From Nitrospira sp. KM1 (lineage in GTDB: Bacteria > Nitrospirota > Nitrospiria > Nitrospirales > Nitrospiraceae), in contig NZ_AP022671.1 of the NCBI RefSeq assembly GCF_011405515.1, positions 2,914,001-2,978,000 on the forward strand: a stretch of 64,000 nt of DNA, read 5' to 3'. This document shows positions 50,917-58,232 of this stretch, one piece after another. Every line of letters starts with the position of its first letter. Positions within the stretch are counted from its first letter, which is position 1. The translations under genes were made by a program, and so were the position numbers. The notes under the pieces were generated by a model. It was given only the letters and a program-made list of their open reading frames with translations. It ran no database searches and had not been told where the DNA came from.

Positions 50917-51069
50917 ATGAAAAAATGTGCTCATCCATCTTGTTCGTGCGAGGCGCAACCGGGAAAGGAATTTTGTTCGGATAATTGCAGGAACGCCGAC
51001 AACCAAACCGATGGACATTGTGGTTGTGCCCACCCCTCCTGTCGGGCGCCAAGAGTCAGCTCACGATAA
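50917..51069 (+). CDS. Bacterial metallothionein
   Basis: A 50-residue protein with eight cysteines (4, 9, 11, 20, 24, 35, 37, 42) and three histidines, in the pattern CAHPSCSC ... GKEFCSDNCRNAD ... HCGCAHPSC. This matches cyanobacterial/pseudomonad SmtA/BmtA-type metallothioneins, which bind zinc, cadmium or copper in a Cys/His cluster. The ATG follows AAGGTG by five bases and lies eleven bases after the barrel gene's stop, so the two are probably co-transcribed. The gene is too short for a 60-residue cut-off and is easily missed. Confidence 0.88.
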   Translation: MKKCAHPSCSCEAQPGKEFCSDNCRNADNQTDGHCGCAHPSCRAPRVSSR

Positions 51070-51151
51070 AGGAACGGAATACTCGGTCGATGAAACGCCG
51101 AGAAATGGGCCGCCAAAACCGAAAATTTAGACTAATCAAAGGAGAAATGTC

Positions 51152-51937
51152 ATGAAGACGACCATGATCAATGCAGCCTGCGTCCTTACCCTATTGGGTT
51201 TCCTGGGAGGTTGCCAGGGAGGCTCGAGTCATTGGAGTTCAAGCCAGTCGGCTGATGCCAGAATGAATGCCGCCATCAAGAATAAGTTTGCGGAGGAAAA
51301 GATAGATCTGACGAAGGTCGGAGTCGACACCCAGGACGGTCACGTCTATCTCAGTGGTGTTGTTCCAACATCGGACGAAAAGGCCCGGGCGGAACAGATC
51401 GCCAGGAATACGGTGCTAGCCTCACCCGCGGTGAACTGGTTGATCGTCAATCAGCTTCAAGTGCGGCCGGTCATTGACGACGCGGTCATTACATCGTCGA
51501 TCAAAGGCCGTCTGATGAACGACCGTCAAATCAACGCTTCTCAAATCGCCGTTGATACCCAGCAGGGTATCGTCAGTTTGAACGGATCCGTGCCGTCTCC
51601 CGATCATAAATTCCGGGCAGAGACGCTCTCGCGTGAAATCCCTGGCGTACGCCAGGTCGTGAACAACCTCCAAGTGCCCCCCGTGCCTCCCGCGACCGGA
51701 ATTGTGCCTTCTTCCGGTCTGATCCAGAATGACCCATTGATTACGGCCACGGTCAAGGAACGTCTGACGACGGATCGCATTGCCAATCTCGCGCGAGTCC
51801 ATGTCGATACGACGGAGGGCACCGTCTATTTGAACGGCGTCGTGCCTTCTTCCGGTCATAAAGTCCGCGCGGAACAGATTGCACGGGACGTGAGCGGGGT
51901 CACGCAAGTTGTCAATAATCTGCAGGTGCAACCATAG
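51152..51937 (+). CDS. Triple BON-domain lipoprotein
   Basis: A 261-residue lipoprotein with lipobox LGGC (Cys21). Three BON domains follow at about residues 36-105, 108-175 and 195-261, each with a D-T-x-x-G-x-V-x-L-x-G pattern: VDTQDGHVYLSGVV, VDTQQGIVSLNGSV, VDTTEGTVYLNGVV. Each ends in VVNNLQV or a variant. BON proteins such as OsmY and DolP bind phospholipid membranes and help keep the outer membrane intact under stress. AAGGAG precedes its ATG. Confidence 0.93.
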   Translation: MKTTMINAACVLTLLGFLGGCQGGSSHWSSSQSADARMNAAIKNKFAEEKIDLTKVGVDTQDGHVYLSGVVPTSDEKARAEQIARNTVLASPAVNWLIVNQLQVRPVIDDAVITSSIKGRLMNDRQINASQIAVDTQQGIVSLNGSVPSPDHKFRAETLSREIPGVRQVVNNLQVPPVPPATGIVPSSGLIQNDPLITATVKERLTTDRIANLARVHVDTTEGTVYLNGVVPSSGHKVRAEQIARDVSGVTQVVNNLQVQP

Positions 51938-51958
51938 CTCCAGAACGGAGAGAAATCT

Positions 51959-52597
51959 ATGAAACAAACAGGAACCTATACTGCCAGATCATTTGATCTG
52001 CATGGACTGCGGGGGATTTCCGATCGGACGTTGGATACCCATTTCAAACTTTACGAGGGGTACGTCAAGGAAACGAATCGGCTGATGCAGCTCTTGAGGG
52101 ATTTTCTCAAGGACGGAAAGGTGGATCAGGAGGAGATGCCGGCCTATTCCGAGCTCAAACGTAGGATGGGGTTTGAGTCGAATGGTATGGTGCTTCACGA
52201 ATACTACTTCGATAACCTCATGCGGGGGGGGTCCGATCGATCGCCCGACCATTCCCCGTTTCGAGAGGCGGCTGAGGACAGTTTCGGATCGTTCGAATTA
52301 TGGAAAGCGGATTTTGTCGGAGTCGGCAAAATGCGAGGGGTCGGGTGGGCGGTGTGTTATCTCCATCCAACCATGGGACAACTGGCCAATCATTGGATTA
52401 CCCTGCATGAAGTGGGGAACGTCACGGGTTTTGTCCCGCTCCTTGTCATGGATGCCTGGGAGCACGCCTTTATCCTGGATTACAAGCCATCTGAGCGCGG
52501 CGAGTACATTGACGCGTTCTTCAGCAATGTCAACTGGGGAACGGTCAATCAACGGTTGATCAGCTCTCCCGCACACCACGCGGCGCAGCACACGTGA
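51959..52597 (+). CDS. Fe/Mn-type superoxide dismutase
   Basis: A 212-residue enzyme with the four metal ligands in expected places: His in LDTHFKLYEGYV, His in GMVLHEYYFDNL, and Asp and His in MDAWEHAFILDYKP, with the Tyr of the active site in EGYV. There is no clear signal peptide. The HxxxHH found near the first ligand in common enzymes is altered to HFKLYEGY, so this is a divergent subgroup. It would turn superoxide into peroxide and oxygen. It lies 21 bases after the BON gene. Confidence 0.92.
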   Translation: MKQTGTYTARSFDLHGLRGISDRTLDTHFKLYEGYVKETNRLMQLLRDFLKDGKVDQEEMPAYSELKRRMGFESNGMVLHEYYFDNLMRGGSDRSPDHSPFREAAEDSFGSFELWKADFVGVGKMRGVGWAVCYLHPTMGQLANHWITLHEVGNVTGFVPLLVMDAWEHAFILDYKPSERGEYIDAFFSNVNWGTVNQRLISSPAHHAAQHT

Positions 52598-52630
52598 GCC
52601 GTGAGCCAACAGCTGGAAGGAGCCCACTGA

Positions 52631-53479
52631 GTGCAAGTCCTGCTGAGAAGCCTCATCATCTGCGGGCCGTTGCTGGGGGCGGCGTGCCAACATGCGGCGC
52701 CTCCTCCAGCACGCGTGGACAAACCGGCTGTCTCATTTCGGAGCGCGTTACTCGAAGAACATTATCAACGTCTGGGTGAACAGCCTCAATTGCTCTCAGG
52801 AGACAGGCTTGTCGTCGGAACAGTGACGGCCGTCGCGTCCGAGCAAATCAAAGTCGACATCGGTGAATTGCAGCCCCGTTTCGTCCCGGTCAAGCCTTCC
52901 GAGGAAAAGCGATTTACCGTTCAACCAGGAGATGAGCTGATCCTGACACTCAATGAGCAGAATCTCGTCGTCGACTATCATCTCGCGGGTGAACGGAGCG
53001 GAGGGCACAGCGTGCTCCGTGGAAGCATCGCCCAACACCTTCCTGTCGGTCATGACCGCGTCGTCATCAAGACGACGGAGGGACGTGAAGACAGTTTTGA
53101 GATTCGACCCGCATCGAGAAGCAAACTCGCATCGATTCCGGTGGGAGTGCAGGGGGTCTTTCTTCTCGACGAAACCAATAAGATTGTCGATGCCACGTTC
53201 GCGAATCCGCAGGCCGTGGATCAGGCACGCAGACTGCCGGAGCAGAAGTCACCTTTGAAAGGTTCCTATCCGCGGATCGACGGCACCATCATCGAACCGC
53301 TTTCCCAAGATCGCATTACCATCAAGACGCAAGATCGCGGGCAACAGTCCTATCATGTGCGACCATTGGTGCAAGAGAAACTGGCAACCATGAAAAAAGG
53401 AGATGCCGTGACGGTCATGATTGATGAGGACGATGAAGTCATCGATGTAGCGGTGCCGCCTAAGGAGAAAAGTCGATAG
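52631..53479 (+). CDS. Lipoprotein of unknown function with repeated strand modules
   Basis: A 282-residue lipoprotein started at GTG 52631, with lipobox LLGAAC (Cys19). It appears to hold three related strand-rich modules built around V-x-G-T-V-x-x-V, for example LVVGTVTAVASEQIKVDIGE, SIAQHLPVGHDRVVIKTTEG, and GTIIEPLSQDRITIKTQDRG. Each is followed by a 'V-R/P-L/S-x-x-K-L' block. Repeats like these suggest small beta-barrels, but I do not recognise a family. It follows the SOD gene by about 30 bases. Confidence 0.65.
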   Translation: MQVLLRSLIICGPLLGAACQHAAPPPARVDKPAVSFRSALLEEHYQRLGEQPQLLSGDRLVVGTVTAVASEQIKVDIGELQPRFVPVKPSEEKRFTVQPGDELILTLNEQNLVVDYHLAGERSGGHSVLRGSIAQHLPVGHDRVVIKTTEGREDSFEIRPASRSKLASIPVGVQGVFLLDETNKIVDATFANPQAVDQARRLPEQKSPLKGSYPRIDGTIIEPLSQDRITIKTQDRGQQSYHVRPLVQEKLATMKKGDAVTVMIDEDDEVIDVAVPPKEKSR

Positions 53480-53825
53480 CCAGCGGACTTCTCTTCCTCA
53501 GCGCCACAGATCGTAAGGACGGGTCTCCTAGCCACTCCACCGATTTTCTCTTCTCTCGTTCTGAACACTCTTTAATCAGCAGTCACAAGTCTTGCCTTCA
53601 ATAAGCCGGTTGAATCTGCGCACTTTGTCCCCCGTGGACAGGTTATTCCACAGGGAGTCCATATGGAACCGGGAGAGATCTTCAGCGCTAGATCCATAAA
53701 ACATGCGTCAGCACGCTTGATACAGCGCGTACTGATAATCAGGCCTGCTGTTTGCTCTAGACCTCGATTGCTGGCGATGGACATATAACCATCGAGTTCA
53801 TTCCATAGTGAAGGAGAGCATCATC
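53480..53825. other. Gap without a supported gene
   Basis: About 345 bases with no gene that I can support. The last part, with GTGAAGGAG (53808-53816), is the ribosome binding site of the next gene. Long pyrimidine-rich runs (53500-53570) follow the lipoprotein gene and may take part in termination. I see no tRNA, riboswitch or repeat here. Confidence 0.5.
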
Positions 53826-54251
53826 ATGAGTACACGAAGCGGGTACAGAGCATTGGTCGCGTGCGGGGTTGTCTGTCTGGCTCTCAGCATCACGGCATGC
53901 AACACCACCAAGGCCACGGTCGATTCGACCGTGAAATTCTTTTCCAGCACGAGTCCTGAATCCATGTTTACAGCAGACGGCATGGTCGAGCGGGATCAAC
54001 AGATCAAGCTTTTTGCCGGGGTGTCCTATGAGAATTTACGGCAAGAGGCAGCCTCGGGCAGCGGACAGTATCTCACGTCCCTCGCCGTCTTGTATGGCGT
54101 TCCAGAATCCCGGCAGGCACAGTTCGGCAAACTGCTTCAAGAGCATCACGCATGGTTGTTCCCCGCGGATCTGCAAGAGGACGCGACCGCGCATGTGAAG
54201 ATGGTTACGGCGTTGAACAGTGTACTTCCGACCTCGCTCGTCACGCCGTAA
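53826..54251 (+). CDS. DUF3015-family lipoprotein
   Basis: A 141-residue protein begun at ATG 53826, nine bases after AAGGAG; the upstream GTG at 53808 is inside the leader. A lipobox (SITAC) ends its signal peptide. The DUF3015 pattern is visible: an N-terminal STTSPE-like stretch, then SGQYLTSLAVLYGVPESRQA, and LLQEHHAWLFP. Family members are periplasmic proteins of unknown role found mainly in gamma- and delta-proteobacteria and Nitrospirota. Confidence 0.82.
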   Translation: MSTRSGYRALVACGVVCLALSITACNTTKATVDSTVKFFSSTSPESMFTADGMVERDQQIKLFAGVSYENLRQEAASGSGQYLTSLAVLYGVPESRQAQFGKLLQEHHAWLFPADLQEDATAHVKMVTALNSVLPTSLVTP

Positions 54252-54282
54252 ACACCTATTGGATGACAGATTGGAGGATGAC

Positions 54283-54375
54283 ATGGGACCGATGGGCAAA
54301 GGCGTAATCTTGTGGCTGCTCGGTGTTCCGGCAAGTCTGTTAATCATCCTGTGGTTTCTGGGGATTTTGAGATAA
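54283..54375 (+). CDS. 30-residue single-helix membrane peptide
   Basis: Reads MGPMGKGVILWLLGVPASLL and then ends IILWFLGILR: one hydrophobic helix of about 22 residues with a basic end. GGAGG (54273-54277) lies five bases before the ATG, as for its neighbours. Small peptides of this kind (YqaE/DUF1328-like in length) are often induced in stress and bind the membrane. Too short for the length cut-off of gene finders. Confidence 0.75.
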   Translation: MGPMGKGVILWLLGVPASLLIILWFLGILR

Positions 54376-54438
54376 ACCTACTGCTCAGGGAGCTGTGGCT
54401 GGGGTCACAACCCCCTGGGCATCTTCAATGGAGGACGT

Positions 54439-54837
54439 ATGATACAGACGAAGTCCGGAAGGATTGGATTGTTGGTTGCGGCAGTGGCACTGGCTGGTTC
54501 CTATTCCGCCTTTGGAGCGGATCTGGAAATGCAGGTAGTCGATAAGAACTGCTACATCGAGATTTTTGAAGACGACAACTTCGATATGGACGATCCTCAT
54601 GTGAAGCTGCAGGGTCCGAAGGAATATGCGACTTTGAAGAATGTGGCAGGAAAAGATTGGAGCAATGACATCGAAAGCGTCATTGTAGGATCGAATGCGA
54701 ATGTCCGTGCCTATGAAGACAAAGATTTCAAAGGGACGGAATTGGCGTTTGCACCGGGTCAACGGGTTCCCAACTTGGGGAAGCTCGACATGGCCAATGA
54801 CATTGAATCACTCAAGATCGCCTGCGGTCCCAACTGA
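54439..54837 (+). CDS. Beta/gamma-crystallin-like exported protein
   Basis: A 132-residue protein with a signal peptide ending near AFGA. The mature part has two crystallin-type Greek-key motifs: CYIEIFEDDNFDMDD with SNDIESVIVG, and NVRAYEDKDFKGTEL with ANDIESLKIAC. The N-D-x-x-S sequences are the calcium-binding loops of microbial beta/gamma-crystallins. The two remaining cysteines could pair. Bacterial members bind calcium and are found in dormancy or stress. GGAGG lies six bases before the ATG. Confidence 0.87.
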   Translation: MIQTKSGRIGLLVAAVALAGSYSAFGADLEMQVVDKNCYIEIFEDDNFDMDDPHVKLQGPKEYATLKNVAGKDWSNDIESVIVGSNANVRAYEDKDFKGTELAFAPGQRVPNLGKLDMANDIESLKIACGPN

Positions 54838-54855
54838 TCAACCCGACTCTCCCAC

Positions 54856-54878
54856 GGAGGGGTTAGGTTGACCCCTCC
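54856..54878 (+). terminator. Hairpin after the crystallin-like gene
   Basis: GGAGGGGT and ACCCCTCC form a perfect eight-base-pair stem with a seven-base loop (TAGGTTG), nineteen bases after the stop codon. A short run of C rather than U follows. It is a good candidate terminator for the stress-gene cluster. Confidence 0.6.
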
Positions 54879-55064
54879 CCCTCCCATACGGAGCCCTTTC
54901 GGATGAGCACAACCTATCGTCGTCATATGATGATGTTGTTGTGAGAGTCGTTTCATCTGTGACGGGTGGAAGAGGCGATCGCTGGTGCGGGGTGGCGGAC
55001 GGAGTTTAGACGGAACATTCATCTTTAACATGGTCGAAAACGGCAGAATGATAAGGAGGACTTT

Positions 55065-55370
55065 ATGAGAGTGCGGATGTTGATGGCATTGGCACTGACG
55101 GTCGGAGGCTGCGGACCGCATTACACGATCCCGAATTTCGACACCGACGAAATCGAGAAAGTTGTTTCGAGCGGTCGTTCTCCGCAGGGATGCATTGAGG
55201 GTCTGAAGGAAGATGCCAAACAATTGAATGTGAAAGTACGGCTCGTGGACATGCAGCACCAAGAAACATCCGGACCGATCGCCTGGATTTACAGCAATAC
55301 ATATGTCTGCACCGGCAAAGTCGTTCAGACTCGGGCGGAGCACGGATCTGTCGAAAAACAGCCGCTTTAA
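55065..55370 (+). CDS. Small lipoprotein of unknown function
   Basis: A 101-residue protein with a signal peptide whose lipobox is VGGC (Cys16). The mature part has two further cysteines and ends in basic residues (AEHGSVEKQPL). AAGGAGG lies nine bases before the ATG. No family is recognised. It stands about 20 bases before the deacetylase gene, and so may be the first gene of the polyene operon or simply a neighbour. Confidence 0.65.
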   Translation: MRVRMLMALALTVGGCGPHYTIPNFDTDEIEKVVSSGRSPQGCIEGLKEDAKQLNVKVRLVDMQHQETSGPIAWIYSNTYVCTGKVVQTRAEHGSVEKQPL

Positions 55371-55389
55371 CAAATAGGAGAATGCGATC

Positions 55390-56208
55390 GTGTTCACCGA
55401 TGCCTCTACGCCGAAGAGCGCTGACGGAACCGGTGAGAGCTATGAACCGGCTTCGGGCCTCAAAGTCCGCTTCCTCCTTACGTTCGACGATGGCCCTCAT
55501 CATTGTACGTCCAGGGTCCTGCAGACACTCGCGGTCAATTCCGTGCAGGACGAAATTAAAGCCGTCTTCTTCGTCCAGACCAGACACCCGGAAGGTGGAG
55601 GGTCGGCAGCCGGTCGTGTGATCTTGAAACAAGAACATCAGGAAGGTCACGTCCTCGGCCTCCATACTGGAACCGCGACAGGACACATTAGTCATACCAG
55701 TTTGTCCCGGATGGAATTAGAACGATCATTGGAGAACGGCAAGAAGGATCTCGCGGCGATCATGCATCGATCGCCGCTGTTGGTCCGGCCGCCCTATTGG
55801 CGGTACAACGCCCGATCTTTGGAATGTTACGGGCGTCATGACCTGCACATGCTGCTATCGGATGTCAAAGCGTATGACGGAATAAATTGGGGAGCACATG
55901 TCTTCCGGCGTTGGAACTTTCGATCACAATTAAATCGCGTCCGGAATGAATCCCGACACGTGGCCAGGCGAGATCGCGAGGAGACTCGGCCGGTGGTGGT
56001 GACATTCCATGACACGAATGCCTATACCGCTGACAATCTTGCCGAATATCTTTCCTTGCTGATTGATGAAGCCGAACGGCTGGGTCTGCCGCTCCATACC
56101 AAACCGTTTTTTGACCAACCAAGTGACGTGCTGGACGGCGCCCTGCAGTGTGCAGTTCACAATCCCGTACCGACATTCCATTCCGGAATGTGTGTGACCA
56201 CAGGGTGA
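55390..56208 (+). CDS. Polysaccharide deacetylase-family protein (NodB-like)
   Basis: A 272-residue protein with the NodB landmarks LTFDDGPHH (general base and first metal Asp), GLHTGTATGH at the metal His position, RPPYWRYN, and VVVTFHDTN with a C-terminal His. There is no signal peptide, so it may act in the cytoplasm. It is the first gene in a continuous run that leads into the acyl carrier protein gene with a gap of three bases. Its substrate is unknown; it may modify the head group of the polyene product. Confidence 0.82.
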   Translation: MFTDASTPKSADGTGESYEPASGLKVRFLLTFDDGPHHCTSRVLQTLAVNSVQDEIKAVFFVQTRHPEGGGSAAGRVILKQEHQEGHVLGLHTGTATGHISHTSLSRMELERSLENGKKDLAAIMHRSPLLVRPPYWRYNARSLECYGRHDLHMLLSDVKAYDGINWGAHVFRRWNFRSQLNRVRNESRHVARRDREETRPVVVTFHDTNAYTADNLAEYLSLLIDEAERLGLPLHTKPFFDQPSDVLDGALQCAVHNPVPTFHSGMCVTTG

Positions 56209-56211
56209 TCC

Positions 56212-56490
56212 ATGTCAATACCGGTAGATAAATCCGAAGGGGCGCAGGCGGTGGAAATAGAAATGGCCGGTCTGATCGTCGACACACTGAAACTGGAAGT
56301 TGCACCGACGGAGATCGACCCTTCAGCTCCATTGTTTGGAGAAGGACTGGGACTTGACTCCATCGATCTGCTGGAAATCGCTTTGGCGGTATCCAGGAAA
56401 TACGGTGTCGATCTCCGGTCGGGAGACCGCGCCGCCTTCGGCTCGCTGCACGCATTGGCGGCACACATCGACCGGCATAGGGTCCGATGA
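56212..56490 (+). CDS. Acyl carrier protein of the polyene cluster
   Basis: A 92-residue protein. The phosphopantetheine attachment Ser is in GLGLDSIDLLEIAL (about residue 48), followed by the recognition helix SRKYGVDLRSGD. It holds the growing chain as a thioester. It overlaps the AMP-ligase start by four bases (ATGA at 56487-56490), so the two are translated together. In aryl polyene clusters one or two ACP genes hold this position. Confidence 0.95.
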   Translation: MSIPVDKSEGAQAVEIEMAGLIVDTLKLEVAPTEIDPSAPLFGEGLGLDSIDLLEIALAVSRKYGVDLRSGDRAAFGSLHALAAHIDRHRVR

Positions 56491-57908
56491 TGTCCGTGAG
56501 CACGCACAGGTCCGCCGCGACGTTCGAGTCATCGGAAATCGGCGGCTGCGTGACCGCCTCGCCATGGATCAGTCCACTGGTTCGATACGCTGAACTCGAT
56601 GCTCCATTCGCATGGCGCAAAGGCACGACGGTGACGGTCCGCCACTTTTTGAGCGCAGTCTGGCGACTGGCTGCGCGCCTGCCGTCAAAACGGCATGTGA
56701 TCAATCTCTGCAACGATCGCTATTACTTTGCCGTCGGTTTCGGCGCGGCTCTGGTGAGAAGACAGATCAGCCTCCTGCCGACCTGCCGGGCGGCCGAGCC
56801 GTTGCAACAACTCTCGCATGAGTACGAGGACGTTTATGTGCTGGCCGATCATGCGGATGTTCCGTCTGGGCTTTCCACGTTCGCATTCCCTGAAGATGTC
56901 CAGAGGGTCGCTCCGGCGCCTCATAACCCATTGATTTCTATTCATCAGCTGGCCGCCATCGTGTTTACATCCGGGAGCAGCGGATGTCCTCAAGCCCATG
57001 CCAAACGATGGGGCAGTCTCATCCAAGGCGCGCATGCGCTGCGTCGCCAATTCGATCTTGGCCGGAAAAAGGCGAGCATCGCAGTCGGCACCGTACCGGC
57101 CCAGCATATGTATGGGCTGGAGACGACCATCATGCTTCCGCTGCAATGCGGATGGGGCATTCATGCCGGTATGCCGATCCTCCCGGCGGACATCATGGCC
57201 GATATCGAGCAGATCGATCTTCCTGTCTGGCTGATGACGACCCCGGTCCACCTGCGTGCGTACATGGGCCAGGGAGCGGTGCTCACGGGGCTCGAAGGCA
57301 TCATTTCGGCCACCATGCCGCTGACGGCGTCACTAGCGCAGGACGTCGAACGATCGTGGTCGGCTCCTGTCTATGAAATCTATGGCTGCACAGAAGGCGG
57401 CATCATCGCTTCCCGCCGGACAGTCGACGGCAAGTGGTGGCAGCTCTGTGATGGCTTGAACATCCGACAGAACGGCGAAGAGACATGGGTCAGCGGCGGT
57501 CATGTCGGAACTGCGCTCAAACTCACGGATCGAATCGTCGTCGGAGATGATCGGACGTTGGATCTGTTGGGTTCGAGCTACGATCTGGTCAAGGTAGCAG
57601 GCAAGCGGGCCTCGTTGGCAGCCTTGAATAACGCGCTGACCCGTATTTCAGGAGTTGTGGACGGAACATTTTTTTGGCCGGATCAAGGCCGAACGGGAAC
57701 GGGCCGGTTGAGCGCCTTCATCGTGGCTCCGGGGATATCCCGGTCACGCATTCTTGGCGAACTGCGGAAGCGCATCGATCCGGTGTTCCTGCCCCGCCCG
57801 TTATACCTGGTCGATGCGTTGCCACGGAACACTACCGGGAAGCTGCCGCGTGAACGATTGGAAGCATTTGCGAATCGACTCAAATCGTGCCCCTCTGTTC
57901 GAGGCTGA
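56487..57908 (+). CDS. AMP-dependent acyl/aryl-ACP ligase
   Basis: A 473-residue adenylate-forming enzyme. A3 motif IVFTSGSSGCPQAH (with Gln instead of Lys), A5 YEIYGCTEGGII, A7-A8 region TLDLLGSSYDLVKVAGKR, and A10 Lys in NTTGKLPRERL are present. The short length and lack of a signal suit enzymes such as ApeH that activate a starter aryl acid on ACP. It is preceded by the ACP gene and followed after three bases by a dehydratase gene. Confidence 0.9.
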   Translation: MMSVSTHRSAATFESSEIGGCVTASPWISPLVRYAELDAPFAWRKGTTVTVRHFLSAVWRLAARLPSKRHVINLCNDRYYFAVGFGAALVRRQISLLPTCRAAEPLQQLSHEYEDVYVLADHADVPSGLSTFAFPEDVQRVAPAPHNPLISIHQLAAIVFTSGSSGCPQAHAKRWGSLIQGAHALRRQFDLGRKKASIAVGTVPAQHMYGLETTIMLPLQCGWGIHAGMPILPADIMADIEQIDLPVWLMTTPVHLRAYMGQGAVLTGLEGIISATMPLTASLAQDVERSWSAPVYEIYGCTEGGIIASRRTVDGKWWQLCDGLNIRQNGEETWVSGGHVGTALKLTDRIVVGDDRTLDLLGSSYDLVKVAGKRASLAALNNALTRISGVVDGTFFWPDQGRTGTGRLSAFIVAPGISRSRILGELRKRIDPVFLPRPLYLVDALPRNTTGKLPRERLEAFANRLKSCPSVRG

Positions 57909-57911
57909 TCC

Positions 57912-58232
57912 ATGCATATCGAACTGCCGTGCTGCATCGACCCTGCTCACGCATCTCTAACCGGGCATTTCCCTGACCATCCCATCGTGCCGGGCGTGGT
58001 GATTCTGAACGAGGTGTTGCGGGCGGTCGAGCCGTATTGTAGCGGAATGTCGGACGCGTTCAGGATGCCTTCGGCGAAATTTCTGTCCCCGTTACTGCCC
58101 GGTCAACGATTTACCATCACCATTGATCATTCGAACGAGAAGACATGTTTTACCGTGAAGAGTGGGATCACATGCATTGTGACGGGTATCCTCACACCGG
58201 AGTCGCCCTCGTCCGGAGGCGACGTACCGTGA
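57912..58232 (+). CDS. 3-hydroxyacyl-ACP dehydratase (FabZ/ApeI-like)
   Basis: A 106-residue hot-dog-fold protein with the active-site helix GHFPDHPIVPGVVILNE, in which the His and the following acidic position of FabZ/FabA enzymes are visible. The C-terminal strand segment is short. It removes water from 3-hydroxyacyl-ACP to leave the double bonds of the polyene. It ends in GTGA, overlapping the next gene's GTG. Confidence 0.87.
   Translation: MHIELPCCIDPAHASLTGHFPDHPIVPGVVILNEVLRAVEPYCSGMSDAFRMPSAKFLSPLLPGQRFTITIDHSNEKTCFTVKSGITCIVTGILTPESPSSGGDVP

Noticed and set aside
53640-53665. TTATTCCACAGG as a DnaA box.
   Set aside because: It has an extra base compared with TTATCCACA, is alone, and there is no AT-rich unwinding region or replication gene near.
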